Below are positions 1 through 7,711 of a stretch of 64,000 bases of DNA, one piece after another. Position 1 is the stretch's first letter, and every line of letters starts with the position of its first letter. This DNA is from Streptomyces sp. NBC_01296. Lineage in GTDB: Bacteria > Actinomycetota > Actinomycetes > Streptomycetales > Streptomycetaceae. Location: NCBI RefSeq assembly GCF_035984415.1, contig NZ_CP130720.1:1798001-1862000 (forward strand), in the 5' to 3' direction. Below the pieces are notes generated by a model. That model saw only the letters and a list, made by a program, of their open reading frames with translations. It was not told where the DNA came from and made no database searches. A program made the position numbers and the translations under genes.

Positions 1-1121
1 GCGGGCACCGGGGCCGACGCCACGAACGGGCGCCACCACGGCTCGCTCGGGGCGTCCGCGTCGCCCGGCTCGAACGGCTGGCCCGGGATCGGCAGCGCGA
101 TCGCCGCCCCGGTGGCCCCGGCCGCGGTCACGGTGCCCTCACCGGGCTCGTCCCACGGGTGCGGGGCCAGGTTGAAGGTGCCCCAGTGGATCGGCAGCAT
201 CGTGCCGTGCGGGATCCCGCCCTGGAGGTCGAGGTGGGCGCGCATGCCCTCCTCGGGGGTCATGTGGATGTCCGGCCAGTACTCCGAGTAGGCCCCGATC
301 TGGATCATCGTGGCGTCGAAGGGGCCGTGCTCGGCGCCGATCTCCCCGAACCCGGGGAAGTAGCCGGTGTCGCCGCTGTGGAAGATCCGGTGCTCGTCGC
401 CCGCGACGACCCAGGAGGCCCACAGGGTGTTCTGCTGGTTGCGCAGGCCGCGCCCGCAGAAGTGCCGGGCGGGAGTGGCCGTCAGCGAGAGGCCCGCGAT
501 CTTGGTGCCCTCGTTCCAGTCGAGCTCGCGCAGCCGGTCCGCAGACACCCCCCAGCGCTCCAGGTGGGCGCCGACGCCGAGCGGGACGGCGAAGACCGTG
601 TCCGTACCGGCCAGCTCCTTGATGGTCGGCAGGTCGAGGTGGTCGTAGTGGTCGTGCGAGATCACCACGACGTCGACCGGACCCAGCGAGGCCAGCGGTA
701 CGGGTACGGGGTGCAGCCGCTTGGGCCCGGCGAACGGGAAGGGGGAACACCGCTCACCCCACACCGGGTCGAACAGCACCCGCCGCCCGTCGATCTCCGC
801 GAGTACGCCCGAGTGCCCCATCCAGGTCAGGCGCAGCCCGCTGACCGGCGGCTTCGCCAGCTCGGCGAGGGTCGTCGGGTAGACCGGGATGGGAGCTCCG
901 GGGTTCCGCCGGAGCCGCTGCTCCTTGTGGAAGTAGATCTTGGCGAACTCCATCATGGAGCCGGAAGGCCTGGTCTGGGCCCCGACCGGGTTCTGGAAGA
1001 CGCCGTCGGCGAAGTTCGGCGAGCGGTGGATCCGCTCCAGGCGTGCGCCGGACGGATCCGCGCCGAAGGCTTCGGGCCGCAGGGCGCGCAGCCGTGGACG
1101 CAGGGGACGGGAGCCGGTCAA
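1..1121 (-). CDS. MBL-fold metallo-hydrolase, 3'-truncated by the window edge
   Basis: Reading the minus strand from a TTG at 1121 gives 373 open codons running off the window start, so the C-terminus is missing. The TTG has a consensus AGGAGG four bases upstream, and the frame carries the family N-terminus (residues RIHRSPNFADGVFQNP before the two Met at 951-956) that would be lost with the internal ATG. The metal-binding motif SHDHYDHLD of the metallo-beta-lactamase fold is clear, as is WMGHSGVLAEIDG. The overall pattern (TFNLAPHPWDEP near the visible end) is that of the NAPE-PLD/UlaG-like branch, which hydrolyses phosphodiester or lactone substrates. The true substrate cannot be told. Cytoplasmic; no signal peptide seen. 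Confidence 0.85.
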   Translation of the reverse strand, partial: MTGSRPLRPRLRALRPEAFGADPSGARLERIHRSPNFADGVFQNPVGAQTRPSGSMMEFAKIYFHKEQRLRRNPGAPIPVYPTTLAELAKPPVSGLRLTWMGHSGVLAEIDGRRVLFDPVWGERCSPFPFAGPKRLHPVPVPLASLGPVDVVVISHDHYDHLDLPTIKELAGTDTVFAVPLGVGAHLERWGVSADRLRELDWNEGTKIAGLSLTATPARHFCGRGLRNQQNTLWASWVVAGDEHRIFHSGDTGYFPGFGEIGAEHGPFDATMIQIGAYSEYWPDIHMTPEEGMRAHLDLQGGIPHGTMLPIHWGTFNLAPHPWDEPGEGTVTAAGATGAAIALPIPGQPFEPGDADAPSEPWWRPFVASAPVP

Positions 1122-1286
1122 AGCGCCTCCTGGGAGGGTGGGACGGATGGGCGTGAGGGGCCGTACTGGTTTCCGGTCTATCACCATGCCAACGCGCACC
1201 GGCCCCGAAGGATTCCGCCGCGCGTCCCCATCCTCCTGCCCCCGTCCCGGTCCCCTGCTCGGCCACCCCGCGGCTGCCGCGCCGGG

Positions 1287-2072
1287 CTACAGCGGCAGCA
1301 GGTCCGGACGCTTCGCCTCCACGTGGTCCCCGGAGGACTCCCCGCGCAGCCGCCGCCCGATCCACGGCACCAGGTACTCCCGCGCCCACTGGATGTTGTC
1401 CCGGGTCACGTCCACCGAGCCGCGCGGCTGTTGCGGCGGCCACGGCTGGTCGGGGTCGGCCGGCACCTCGAACCCGAGCACCTGGGCGGCGCGCAGCGCG
1501 ACCCGGGTGTGTCCCTCGGGCGAGAGGTGCAGCCGGTCGTCGTCCCAAGCACGCCGATCCTGTACGGACTTCAGCGACCAGAGGTCGAGCACCGGGCAGT
1601 CGTAGCGGTCGGCGATGGCGCGCACATGGGCGCTGTACGTGGCCACCTTGCCCCGGAGGTGCTTGAGGACCGGCACGCCCCGGGTGTCGAATCCGGTGGT
1701 GATCATGACGTGGCCGACGGCTCCGGTGAGGTCGGCGACGGCCGCCTCGAACCGCTCCGCCACGTCGTCCGGGTCACTGCCGGGCCGGATGATGTCGTTG
1801 CCGCCGGCGCAGAAGCTCACCAGGTCGGGTGCGAGCTCCTTGGCCCGGGGGACCTGTTCGGCCACGATCTGGTCGAGGAGGCGCCCCCGCACGGCCAGGT
1901 TCGCGTACCGGAATTCGTGTTCGTCGCGCTGATCGGCCAGGAGTACGGCCAGCCGGTCCGCCCAGCCGAGAAAGGTCTCCCCGGGCCCCGGGTCCCCCAC
2001 ACCCTCGGTGAAGCTGTCCCCGATCGCCGCGTACGAGCCGATGGTTTTGAGTGTCGTCTTCGTCGCTGCCAC
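1287..2072 (-). CDS. SGNH/GDSL-family hydrolase
   Basis: A 261-residue esterase or lipase-like protein of the SGNH fold. Block I is IGDSFTEG near residue 18 (nucleophilic Ser), block III is FCAGGNDI near residue 90 (Gly and Asn of the oxyanion hole) and block V is DRLHLSPEGH near residue 218 (catalytic Asp and His). No signal peptide is seen, so it is probably cytoplasmic, acting on an ester of unknown identity. The start is a GTG with only a weak purine stretch upstream. It reads toward the MBL-fold gene with a 165-bp gap, so co-transcription is possible but not shown. The fold call is firm and the substrate unknown. Confidence 0.88.
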   Translation of the reverse strand: MAATKTTLKTIGSYAAIGDSFTEGVGDPGPGETFLGWADRLAVLLADQRDEHEFRYANLAVRGRLLDQIVAEQVPRAKELAPDLVSFCAGGNDIIRPGSDPDDVAERFEAAVADLTGAVGHVMITTGFDTRGVPVLKHLRGKVATYSAHVRAIADRYDCPVLDLWSLKSVQDRRAWDDDRLHLSPEGHTRVALRAAQVLGFEVPADPDQPWPPQQPRGSVDVTRDNIQWAREYLVPWIGRRLRGESSGDHVEAKRPDLLPL

Positions 2073-2170
2073 GAGAACACATCTTTCACCCCGGTGCGTG
2101 ACCTACGCCATCGTAGGAAGGGGTTGACGGGCCGTGATCTATACCACCTGGTCAGTCCGGAATAACAGGG

Positions 2171-2207
2171 CGTGAGGCCGGGACCCCCCTCGGGTCCCGG
2201 CCTCACG
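2171..2207 (-). terminator. Strong rho-independent-like hairpin after the LysM-M23 gene
   Basis: A 16-bp perfect stem (2171-2186 with 2192-2207) closes a 5-base loop just after the peptidase stop codon. There is no U tract, which is usual for Streptomyces. Being symmetrical it could also act on the other strand. Confidence 0.8.
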
Positions 2208-2240
2208 TGTCCGGTTGCCTCGCTCCGACGGCGGGAGCCG

Positions 2241-3224
2241 TCAGATGCTCACGCCCTTGGAGCGGAGGTAGGCCAGCGGGTCGATGTCCGAGCCGTAGGA
2301 CGGCCCGGTGCGGATCTCGAAGTGCAGGTGCGGGCCGGTCGAGTTGCCGGTGGAGCCGGAGAGGCCGATGGTCTGGCCGCCGGTGACGCTCTGGCCGGCG
2401 GAGACGGAGAGCTGGGACAGGTGGCCGTACTGGGAGTACTTGCCGTCCGCGTGCCGGATGACGACCTCGTTGCCGTACGCGCCCGCCCAGCCGGCGGAGA
2501 CCACGGTGCCCGCGCCCACGGCCCGGACGGTGGTGCCGGAGCTCGCGATGAAGTCGACACCGGTGTGGTAGCCGCTGGACCACATGGCGCCGGGGGTCTT
2601 GTACTGGGTGGAGATCCCGCCGCCGACGGGGGCGACGAAGCCGGCGGCGCTGACCGTACCGGCGGCGGACTTGGCGGCGGTGCTCTTCTTGGCGGGCGCG
2701 GCGGCGGCCGCGGCCGCGGGGGCGGCGGGGGCCGGCGCGGCGTCCGCGGACCCCTTGTCGTCGGAGGAGGAGGCCGAGGCCGAGGCCGAGGACTTCTTCG
2801 CCGGGGCCGGAGCGGACTGCGCGGCCGGCGCCGCCTCGCCCGGCGCACCGAGGGTCAGCTTCAGCCCGGGGTGGATCAGCGACGGGTTGGTGCCGACTGC
2901 CTCGCGGTTGTCGGCGTACAGCTGCTGCCAGCCGCCCGAGAGGTGGCGGTCCTGGGCGATCTTGGAGAGGTAGTCGCCCGGCACGACCGTGTAGACGGCC
3001 GGCGCGGCCTGCGCGGCAGCGGCGGGCGCGGCCTGCAGCGCCACCGGAACCTGCAGGGCCTGCACGGGAGCCGCGGCGGGGGCGGCGGCCGGGGCGCCGG
3101 CCGCGTGGGCGCCGGCGGCACCCAGCAGCGGCAGCGCGAGGGCCGCACCACCGGTGCCTGCGACGGCGAAGCCGCGCGCCATGGAACGGGACTTGGGACG
3201 GCGGTGCTTACCCTTTGCAGGCAT
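2241..3224 (-). CDS. Secreted LysM and M23 (lysostaphin-type) peptidoglycan endopeptidase
   Basis: A 327-residue cell-wall hydrolase. The ATG at 3224 was chosen because GAGAGGA precedes it and because it gives a signal peptide (KGKHRRPKSRS basic region, a hydrophobic stretch, then AGAHAAG). A LysM domain follows (YTVVPGDYLSKIAQDRHL), then a low-complexity Ala/Pro/Ser linker with a serine-rich acidic patch, then a C-terminal M23 domain. There HTGVDF and HLHFEIR supply the zinc ligands of the HxxxD and HxH type, with the usual GYGNxVxI-like core. It should cleave peptide cross-bridges in peptidoglycan outside the membrane. The long leader holds a ydaO-type riboswitch, linking expression to c-di-AMP, as reported for other Streptomyces wall hydrolases such as rpfA. 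Confidence 0.93.
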   Translation of the reverse strand: MPAKGKHRRPKSRSMARGFAVAGTGGAALALPLLGAAGAHAAGAPAAAPAAAPVQALQVPVALQAAPAAAAQAAPAVYTVVPGDYLSKIAQDRHLSGGWQQLYADNREAVGTNPSLIHPGLKLTLGAPGEAAPAAQSAPAPAKKSSASASASSSDDKGSADAAPAPAAPAAAAAAAPAKKSTAAKSAAGTVSAAGFVAPVGGGISTQYKTPGAMWSSGYHTGVDFIASSGTTVRAVGAGTVVSAGWAGAYGNEVVIRHADGKYSQYGHLSQLSVSAGQSVTGGQTIGLSGSTGNSTGPHLHFEIRTGPSYGSDIDPLAYLRSKGVSI

Positions 3225-3283
3225 GGCGAATTCCTCTCCGTCGCCTGCGAGGTGAGCTGTCGGGTTCGGACTGGAGATGTCCG

Positions 3284-3310
3284 GCCGCACATGAACGGAA
3301 CATGTACGGC
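3284..3310 (-). other. Hairpin overlapping the 3' end of the riboswitch
   Basis: A 10-bp inverted repeat (3284-3293 with 3301-3310, one G-U pair, 7-base loop) shares its outer strand with the conserved GGGGTGAAGCC segment of the riboswitch. The two structures cannot both form fully, so it is a candidate expression platform for the downstream peptidase gene. Confidence 0.5.
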
Positions 3311-3435
3311 TTCACCCCGAGCTGCACCGATACAAAGATCGGGCACAGCGGCTTACCTGGTTCCCCCGCTCCTGCCGCGCGCGTGAATAGTCGGGTGCGG
3401 TTCCCGGACGGCGGCAGGATTCGGCGGTCCATCCG
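3305..3435 (-). promoter_or_regulatory. ydaO/yuaA-type c-di-AMP riboswitch
   Basis: The minus-strand leader carries the hallmark ydaO segments in order: CCGAATCCTGCCG near 3413-3430, GGAACC near 3398-3403, GCAGGAGCGGGGGAACCAGG near 3356-3375, and GGGGTGAAGCC at 3308-3318. The first segment pairs with GGCAGGA to form the expected helix. In Bacillus and Streptomyces this RNA class senses cyclic di-AMP and controls wall-remodelling genes. Its place upstream of a LysM-M23 peptidase is typical. The exact ends are estimates; the class call rests on the conserved blocks and context. Confidence 0.85.
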
Positions 3436-3446
3436 GATCGATCGCG

Positions 3447-3476
3447 AAGGTAATCGAGTTCCGCCGCACGGAACAA
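3447..3476 (-). promoter_or_regulatory. Candidate promoter for the riboswitch transcript
   Basis: On the minus strand, TTGTTC (3471-3476) and TACCTT (3447-3452) are spaced by 18 bp and sit just upstream of the riboswitch, so transcription would start near 3440. Both boxes are imperfect matches to the main vegetative consensus. Confidence 0.4.
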
Positions 3477-3714
3477 GCCACGAATTTCCTGACGGATTCA
3501 CAGGCCGCGGATTTCGACGGAATTCCGGTCACCCTCCGTCCATTCCCCGCCGCCAACAACCGCCCCGGCCGGGCCTTTCGGCTTCGACGATCAGGCACTC
3601 ACGGTCACCGTATGATCTGGCTCACGGGGCTGCGCCCGATCTCGCCTCCAGTGATGGCAAGTTGGTCCCAACCAGCGCAATTCGGACATCCCACGACGAC
3701 GCCGAGGAGTTCCC

Positions 3715-4536
3715 GTGACCCAGCAGATACCCCAGCCCCCGCGGACGGAGCCCCTGCCGGAGCCGGAGCTGGCCGGAGTGCGCAACTTCCGTGATGTGGG
3801 CGGCCTGCCGACCGCCGACGGACGGAGGGTCAAGCCAGGAAAACTATTCCGTAGCGGACATCTGGCACATGCCACCGAAACCGATGCAGAATTCCTCACA
3901 TCGCTCGGCCTGCACACCGTCTTCGACTTCCGCAACCACGCCGACCACGCTCTGGAGGGGCCCGACATCGAGCTCCCCGGCGTACGGAACGTCAACATCC
4001 CGCTGTCGGATCCGGCCGCCGGCAAAGAATTCTGGAAGATGGTCCGCGACGGCGGCGTCGAACAGCTCCGTGGACTCCTCGGCGACGGAAAGGCCGCCGC
4101 CCGGATGACCAACTCGTACCGCGCGATGATCGAGAACCGCACCGCCGAGCACAGCCGGGTCGTCCACGCCCTCGCCGAGGACAGCGTGCCGGCGCTCATG
4201 CACTGCGCGGCCGGCAAGGACCGGGCCGGCCTGTCGATCGCCGTCACCCTGCTCGCGCTGGGCGTCGAGCGCGGCGCGATCGTGGCGGACTACCTGGAGT
4301 CCAACGCCCCGCACCGTCGCTACCGCGTGCGCCGCGGCAGCGACGCGCCCGAGGCCCGCTCCCCCGAGGTGATGGAGCTGCTCGCCCCGCTCTTCGACGC
4401 CCGCGCCGAGTACCTGAGGGCGGCCTTCGACACCATCGACGAGCACTGGGGCGGGGTGGACCGGTACCTCGCCGAGGGCCTCGGACTCACGCCCGAGACC
4501 CTCGACCGGCTGCGGGATCAGCTGCTCGAGCGATAA
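3715..4536 (+). CDS. Tyrosine-protein phosphatase (Y_phosphatase3 family)
   Basis: A 273-residue cytoplasmic phosphatase. The signature HCAAGKDRAG (His163 to Gly172) is the CX5R loop with Cys164 as nucleophile and Arg170 binding phosphate. The N-terminal half has the family pattern GVRNFRDVGGLPTADGR and LFRSGHLAHAT. The GTG start at 3715 has GAGGAG six bases upstream. Members of this family remove phosphate from phosphotyrosine proteins, and some also act on phosphoinositides. It stands alone, divergent from the LysM-M23 gene and convergent with the hopanoid operon. Where the family usually has KDRTG this copy has KDRAG. Confidence 0.9.
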   Translation: MTQQIPQPPRTEPLPEPELAGVRNFRDVGGLPTADGRRVKPGKLFRSGHLAHATETDAEFLTSLGLHTVFDFRNHADHALEGPDIELPGVRNVNIPLSDPAAGKEFWKMVRDGGVEQLRGLLGDGKAAARMTNSYRAMIENRTAEHSRVVHALAEDSVPALMHCAAGKDRAGLSIAVTLLALGVERGAIVADYLESNAPHRRYRVRRGSDAPEARSPEVMELLAPLFDARAEYLRAAFDTIDEHWGGVDRYLAEGLGLTPETLDRLRDQLLER

Positions 4537-4591
4537 CCCGAGCGACAGCCCGGCCGACGACGCCGCCGCCGCCGCCGGGAGACGATCGAAG

Positions 4592-4621
4592 AGAGCAGGC
4601 CGTCAGCCGCCGGCGACGGCC
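4592..4621. terminator. Hairpin between the phosphatase gene and hpnO
   Basis: A perfect 10-bp stem (4592-4601 with 4612-4621) with a 10-base loop. The loop and one arm include the last codons and the stop codon of hpnO, so it is a symmetrical terminator for two convergent genes, partly inside coding sequence. Confidence 0.65.
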
Positions 4622-5985
4622 TGCTTCACCAGCGTCCTGCCGAAGTCCCACATCAGAGCGCCCCCGCCGTGTGCCTCGTCCATGACCGCGCGGAAGGCGC
4701 CGACGAACCGGTCGACGTCCCGCTCGTCCACGATCAGCGGCGGGATGAGCTTGATGACCTCCAGATGGTCGCCGGAGACCTGCGCCAGGATCCGGTGCTT
4801 CTGCAGCAGCGGCACCACGACCATCTGGGCGAAGAGCCCCTTGCGGGCCGCCTGGAGCATGGTCCACCGGCTGCGCAGCCCGAGCGAGGACGGCCGCCCG
4901 AACTCGATGCCGATCATCAGGCCGCGCCCCCGTACCTCGTGGAGCAGCTCGTACTCGTCCACGAGCGCCGCGAGCCGCCCGCGCAGCAGGTCGCCCATCG
5001 CGCGGGCGTTCGCGACCACCGACTCGTCCTCCATGACGGAGAGCACCGCCAGCCCGGCCGCCATCGCCTGCGCGTTGGATCCGAAGCTGGCGGAGTGCAC
5101 CAGCACCCGGTCCATGGACGAATAGACCTTTTTGAAGATCCAGTCCTTGCCCAGGGTCGCGCCGACCGGCACATAGCCGCCCGACAGCGCCTTGGCCACG
5201 CACACCAGGTCCGGCTCCACGCCCGGCTCGTGCTGGTACGCGTAGAAATCACCGGTCCGGCCGAGGCCCGTCTGCACCTCGTCCGCGATCAGCAGCGCCT
5301 TGTGCCGGTGCAGCAGCTCCTGCGCCGCGAGCAGGAACCCGGGCGGGGCCGCGAGCACGCCCTTGCCCTGGACCGGTTCGACGACGAAGGCGGCGACGTC
5401 GCCCCGCTTCAGCTCCCGCTCCAGGGCGGCCAGGTCCCCGAGGGCGATCTTCGTATCGGGCAGCAGCGGCGCGAAGCCGTCCCGGAACCCGCCCTCCCCG
5501 TTGACCGAGAGCGCGCCCGTGGTCAGCCCGTGGAAGGCGTGGTCGCAGTAGAGGACCCTCGTTCGCCCGGTGGCGTACCGGGCGAACTTCAGGGCGGTCT
5601 CCACGGCCTCGGTGCCGCTGTTGCCGAAGAAGACCCGGTCCAGGTGCGGGCTGTACGAGAGCAGTTTCTCCGCCAGCAGCCCGGGCAGCGGCTGGCAGTC
5701 GAACCGGGTCAGGTCGGCGAGCTGTGCGTCCAGGACGTCGTGCAGGGCCCGGCGGACCACCGGGTGGTGGCGGCCCAGGCCCATCACGCCGAAGCCGCCC
5801 AGCATGTCCAGGTAGTCGTTGCCGTCGGCGTCCCAGAAGTGCGCGCCTTCGGCCCGTACGTAGACCTTGTCGAAGCCGATCGTGTGCAGCATCCGGGGCA
5901 GCTGGTGGTTGAGGTGCCTGGTGTGCAGCTCGTACCGTTCCCCGCCCCGCTCGTCGAGCAGGGCGCGGAGGTCGAAGCCGGTCAC
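4603..5985 (-). CDS. hpnO: Aminotransferase class III, ribosylhopane to aminobacteriohopanetriol (HpnO)
   Basis: A 460-residue PLP-dependent class III (ornithine aminotransferase-like) enzyme and the last gene of the hopanoid operon. The motifs are FFGNSGTEAVETALKFAR (phosphate-binding region), YCDHAFHGLTTGALS, LIADEVQTGLGRTG (PLP-binding Asp) and CVAKALSGGYVPVGA with the Schiff-base lysine. In S. coelicolor the equivalent gene is required to convert ribosylhopane to aminobacteriohopanetriol. The GTG start at 5985 overlaps the hpnH stop as GTGA, with GGAGAA upstream, which argues against a longer N-terminus. The product should act at the membrane surface on a hopanoid side chain. Confidence 0.92.
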   Translation of the reverse strand: MTGFDLRALLDERGGERYELHTRHLNHQLPRMLHTIGFDKVYVRAEGAHFWDADGNDYLDMLGGFGVMGLGRHHPVVRRALHDVLDAQLADLTRFDCQPLPGLLAEKLLSYSPHLDRVFFGNSGTEAVETALKFARYATGRTRVLYCDHAFHGLTTGALSVNGEGGFRDGFAPLLPDTKIALGDLAALERELKRGDVAAFVVEPVQGKGVLAAPPGFLLAAQELLHRHKALLIADEVQTGLGRTGDFYAYQHEPGVEPDLVCVAKALSGGYVPVGATLGKDWIFKKVYSSMDRVLVHSASFGSNAQAMAAGLAVLSVMEDESVVANARAMGDLLRGRLAALVDEYELLHEVRGRGLMIGIEFGRPSSLGLRSRWTMLQAARKGLFAQMVVVPLLQKHRILAQVSGDHLEVIKLIPPLIVDERDVDRFVGAFRAVMDEAHGGGALMWDFGRTLVKQAVAGG

Positions 5986-7010
5986 GGCTTCTCCCGGTTC
6001 CCCGAGACCGTCTCCCGGGCCGCGCGCAGGGACTCCTTGAGGGAGCCCATGGTGGCGAGGACGGCGGTGGGCTCGTAGCCGCAGTGCGCCATGCAATTCG
6101 CGCAGCGCGGGTCCTTTCCGCGGCCGTACTTGCTCCAGTCGGTCTCCTCGATCAGCTCCCGGTACGTCGGCACGTAGCCGTCGCTCATCAGATAGCAGGG
6201 GCGCTGCCAGCCGAAGAGGGAGTAATTGGGAATGGCCCAGGCGGTGCAGGGGAAATCCGCCTTGCCTTCAAGGAAGTCGAGGAAGAGCGGGGAGTGGTTG
6301 AGCCGCCAGCGCGCCCGGTTTCCGCCCGCGAAGGCCTTCTTGAAGAGTTCCCTGGTCTGTTCGACGCCCAGGAAGTGCTCCTGGTCAGGGGCCTTTTCGT
6401 AGGCGTAGGCGGGCGAGATCATCATTTCGTCGACCTTGAGGTCGTCATTGAGGTAGTTGAGCACCTCGATGATCGTCTGGGGGGTGTCGGTGTTGAAGAA
6501 GGTGGAGTTGGTGGTGACCCGGAACCCGCGCCGCTTCGCCTCCTTGATGGCGGCGACCGCCTCGTCGAAGACGCCTTCCTTGGCGACCGACTCGTCGTGC
6601 CGTTCGCGCAGCCCGTCGATGTGCACGGCGAAGGCGAAGTACGGGGACGGGGTGAACTTCTCGATCTTCTTGCGCAGCAGCATCGCGTTGGTGCAGAGGA
6701 ACACGTACTTCCGCTTGGCCACCAACTGCCGCACGATCTCGTCGATCTGCGGGTGCATCAGGGGCTCGCCGCCCGCGATGGACACCATGGGCGCGCCCGA
6801 CTCCAGGACGGCGCCGACCGCCTGGGCGACCGGCATGCGCTGCTTGAGCACGCCCGCCGGGTGCTGGATCTTCCCGCACCCCTCGCAGGCCAGATTGCAG
6901 GCGTAGAGCGGCTCCAGCTCGACGATCAGCGGGAACTTCTCACGCTTGCGGAGCTTCTGTTCGAGAAGATACGTCCCGACCCTGATGGTCTGTCGCAGTG
7001 GCATGGCCAT
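5982..7010 (-). CDS. hpnH: Radical SAM adenosyl-hopene transferase (HpnH)
   Basis: A 342-residue radical SAM enzyme that joins the 5'-deoxyadenosyl group of SAM to hopene, giving adenosylhopane. The cluster motif is CxxxCxxC at Cys38, Cys42 and Cys45 (YACNLACEGC), followed by the GGEPL motif (SIAGGEPLMHP). A C-terminal Cys-rich segment (DPRCANCMAHCG) is typical of this family. I chose the ATG at 7010 because AGGAGG lies 8 bases upstream. The in-frame GTG at 7019 overlaps that site. It follows hpnG by 5 bp and its TGA overlaps the hpnO start. Confidence 0.94.
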   Translation of the reverse strand: MAMPLRQTIRVGTYLLEQKLRKREKFPLIVELEPLYACNLACEGCGKIQHPAGVLKQRMPVAQAVGAVLESGAPMVSIAGGEPLMHPQIDEIVRQLVAKRKYVFLCTNAMLLRKKIEKFTPSPYFAFAVHIDGLRERHDESVAKEGVFDEAVAAIKEAKRRGFRVTTNSTFFNTDTPQTIIEVLNYLNDDLKVDEMMISPAYAYEKAPDQEHFLGVEQTRELFKKAFAGGNRARWRLNHSPLFLDFLEGKADFPCTAWAIPNYSLFGWQRPCYLMSDGYVPTYRELIEETDWSKYGRGKDPRCANCMAHCGYEPTAVLATMGSLKESLRAARETVSGNREKP

Positions 7011-7015
7011 CTGGC

Positions 7016-7711
7016 TCACCTCCTGGGGAGCAGCAAAGAACGGTGCCAGTCATGAAACGCGGGCAGTACGGCACGCAGTACGCGGAAGGCCGATATTCCA
7101 CCGCGGAACGTGCCGATACGGACGAGCTCATGCTCCGGAGCGTCCACGATCACCCGGACGGCCGCAACCGGACGGTTCCAGCCATCTGCGGCGGCCCGGG
7201 TGGCCGTCCACAGGGTGGCCGCGGACTCCATGTCGACCGCGATCGCGCCGGTGGCGCGCAGCTGGGCGCGCTCCTGGCCGCGGACGACGTGGTCGGATCC
7301 GGTCAGTGCGCCGGTGTGCACGGTCCGGCCGGGAGCGGCCCGGGCCAGTGCCTCGGCGAGCAGGGTGGTGCCGTCGCACGTGACGGCGCCCCGCGGGTCC
7401 CGGGTCTCCTCGGCGACGACGAGGTCGCCGGGGCTCATGCCGGGGACCAGTCCGGCGCAGAACCCGGTGGCGAGGACGGGGGCCCGGTGCAGCCCCGGCT
7501 CGGCGAGCGCCCGGCCGACGGCCCGCTCGGCGGCGCGCGGGCCCATGCCCGTACGCAGCACGGCGTAGCCCGGTTCGGGGCGGGCGGCGCCGCGGCCGCC
7601 GCCGCTGCGCAGGGCCGCCTGCTCGATGCGCAGGGCGCAGGCGACCAGCAGCGGGGCGGGGGGCGACCCGGCGGGCGGCGGCGCGGGCCCGCCGGCCCGG
7701 GCGGCCGCCAT
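7016..7711 (-). CDS. hpnG: Adenosylhopane nucleosidase (HpnG)
   Basis: A 231-residue protein of the nucleoside phosphorylase/hydrolase fold that removes adenine from adenosylhopane to give ribosylhopane. Supporting motifs are VLATGFCAGLVPGMSPGDLVV (glycine-rich nucleoside site, near residue 78) and IAVDMESAA (catalytic region, near residue 163). The N-terminal 35 residues are low-complexity Ala/Pro. The ATG at 7711 overlaps the shc stop as ATGA and the gene ends 5 bp before hpnH. Its position between shc and hpnH is the normal hopanoid order. Confidence 0.9.
   Translation of the reverse strand: MAAARAGGPAPPPAGSPPAPLLVACALRIEQAALRSGGGRGAARPEPGYAVLRTGMGPRAAERAVGRALAEPGLHRAPVLATGFCAGLVPGMSPGDLVVAEETRDPRGAVTCDGTTLLAEALARAAPGRTVHTGALTGSDHVVRGQERAQLRATGAIAVDMESAATLWTATRAAADGWNRPVAAVRVIVDAPEHELVRIGTFRGGISAFRVLRAVLPAFHDWHRSLLLPRR

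Noticed and set aside
159..2165. Long plus-strand open frame antisense to the MBL and GDSL genes
   Set aside because: Open only because of high G+C; product is Arg/Gly/Pro-rich without any motif, while the minus strand encodes clear families.
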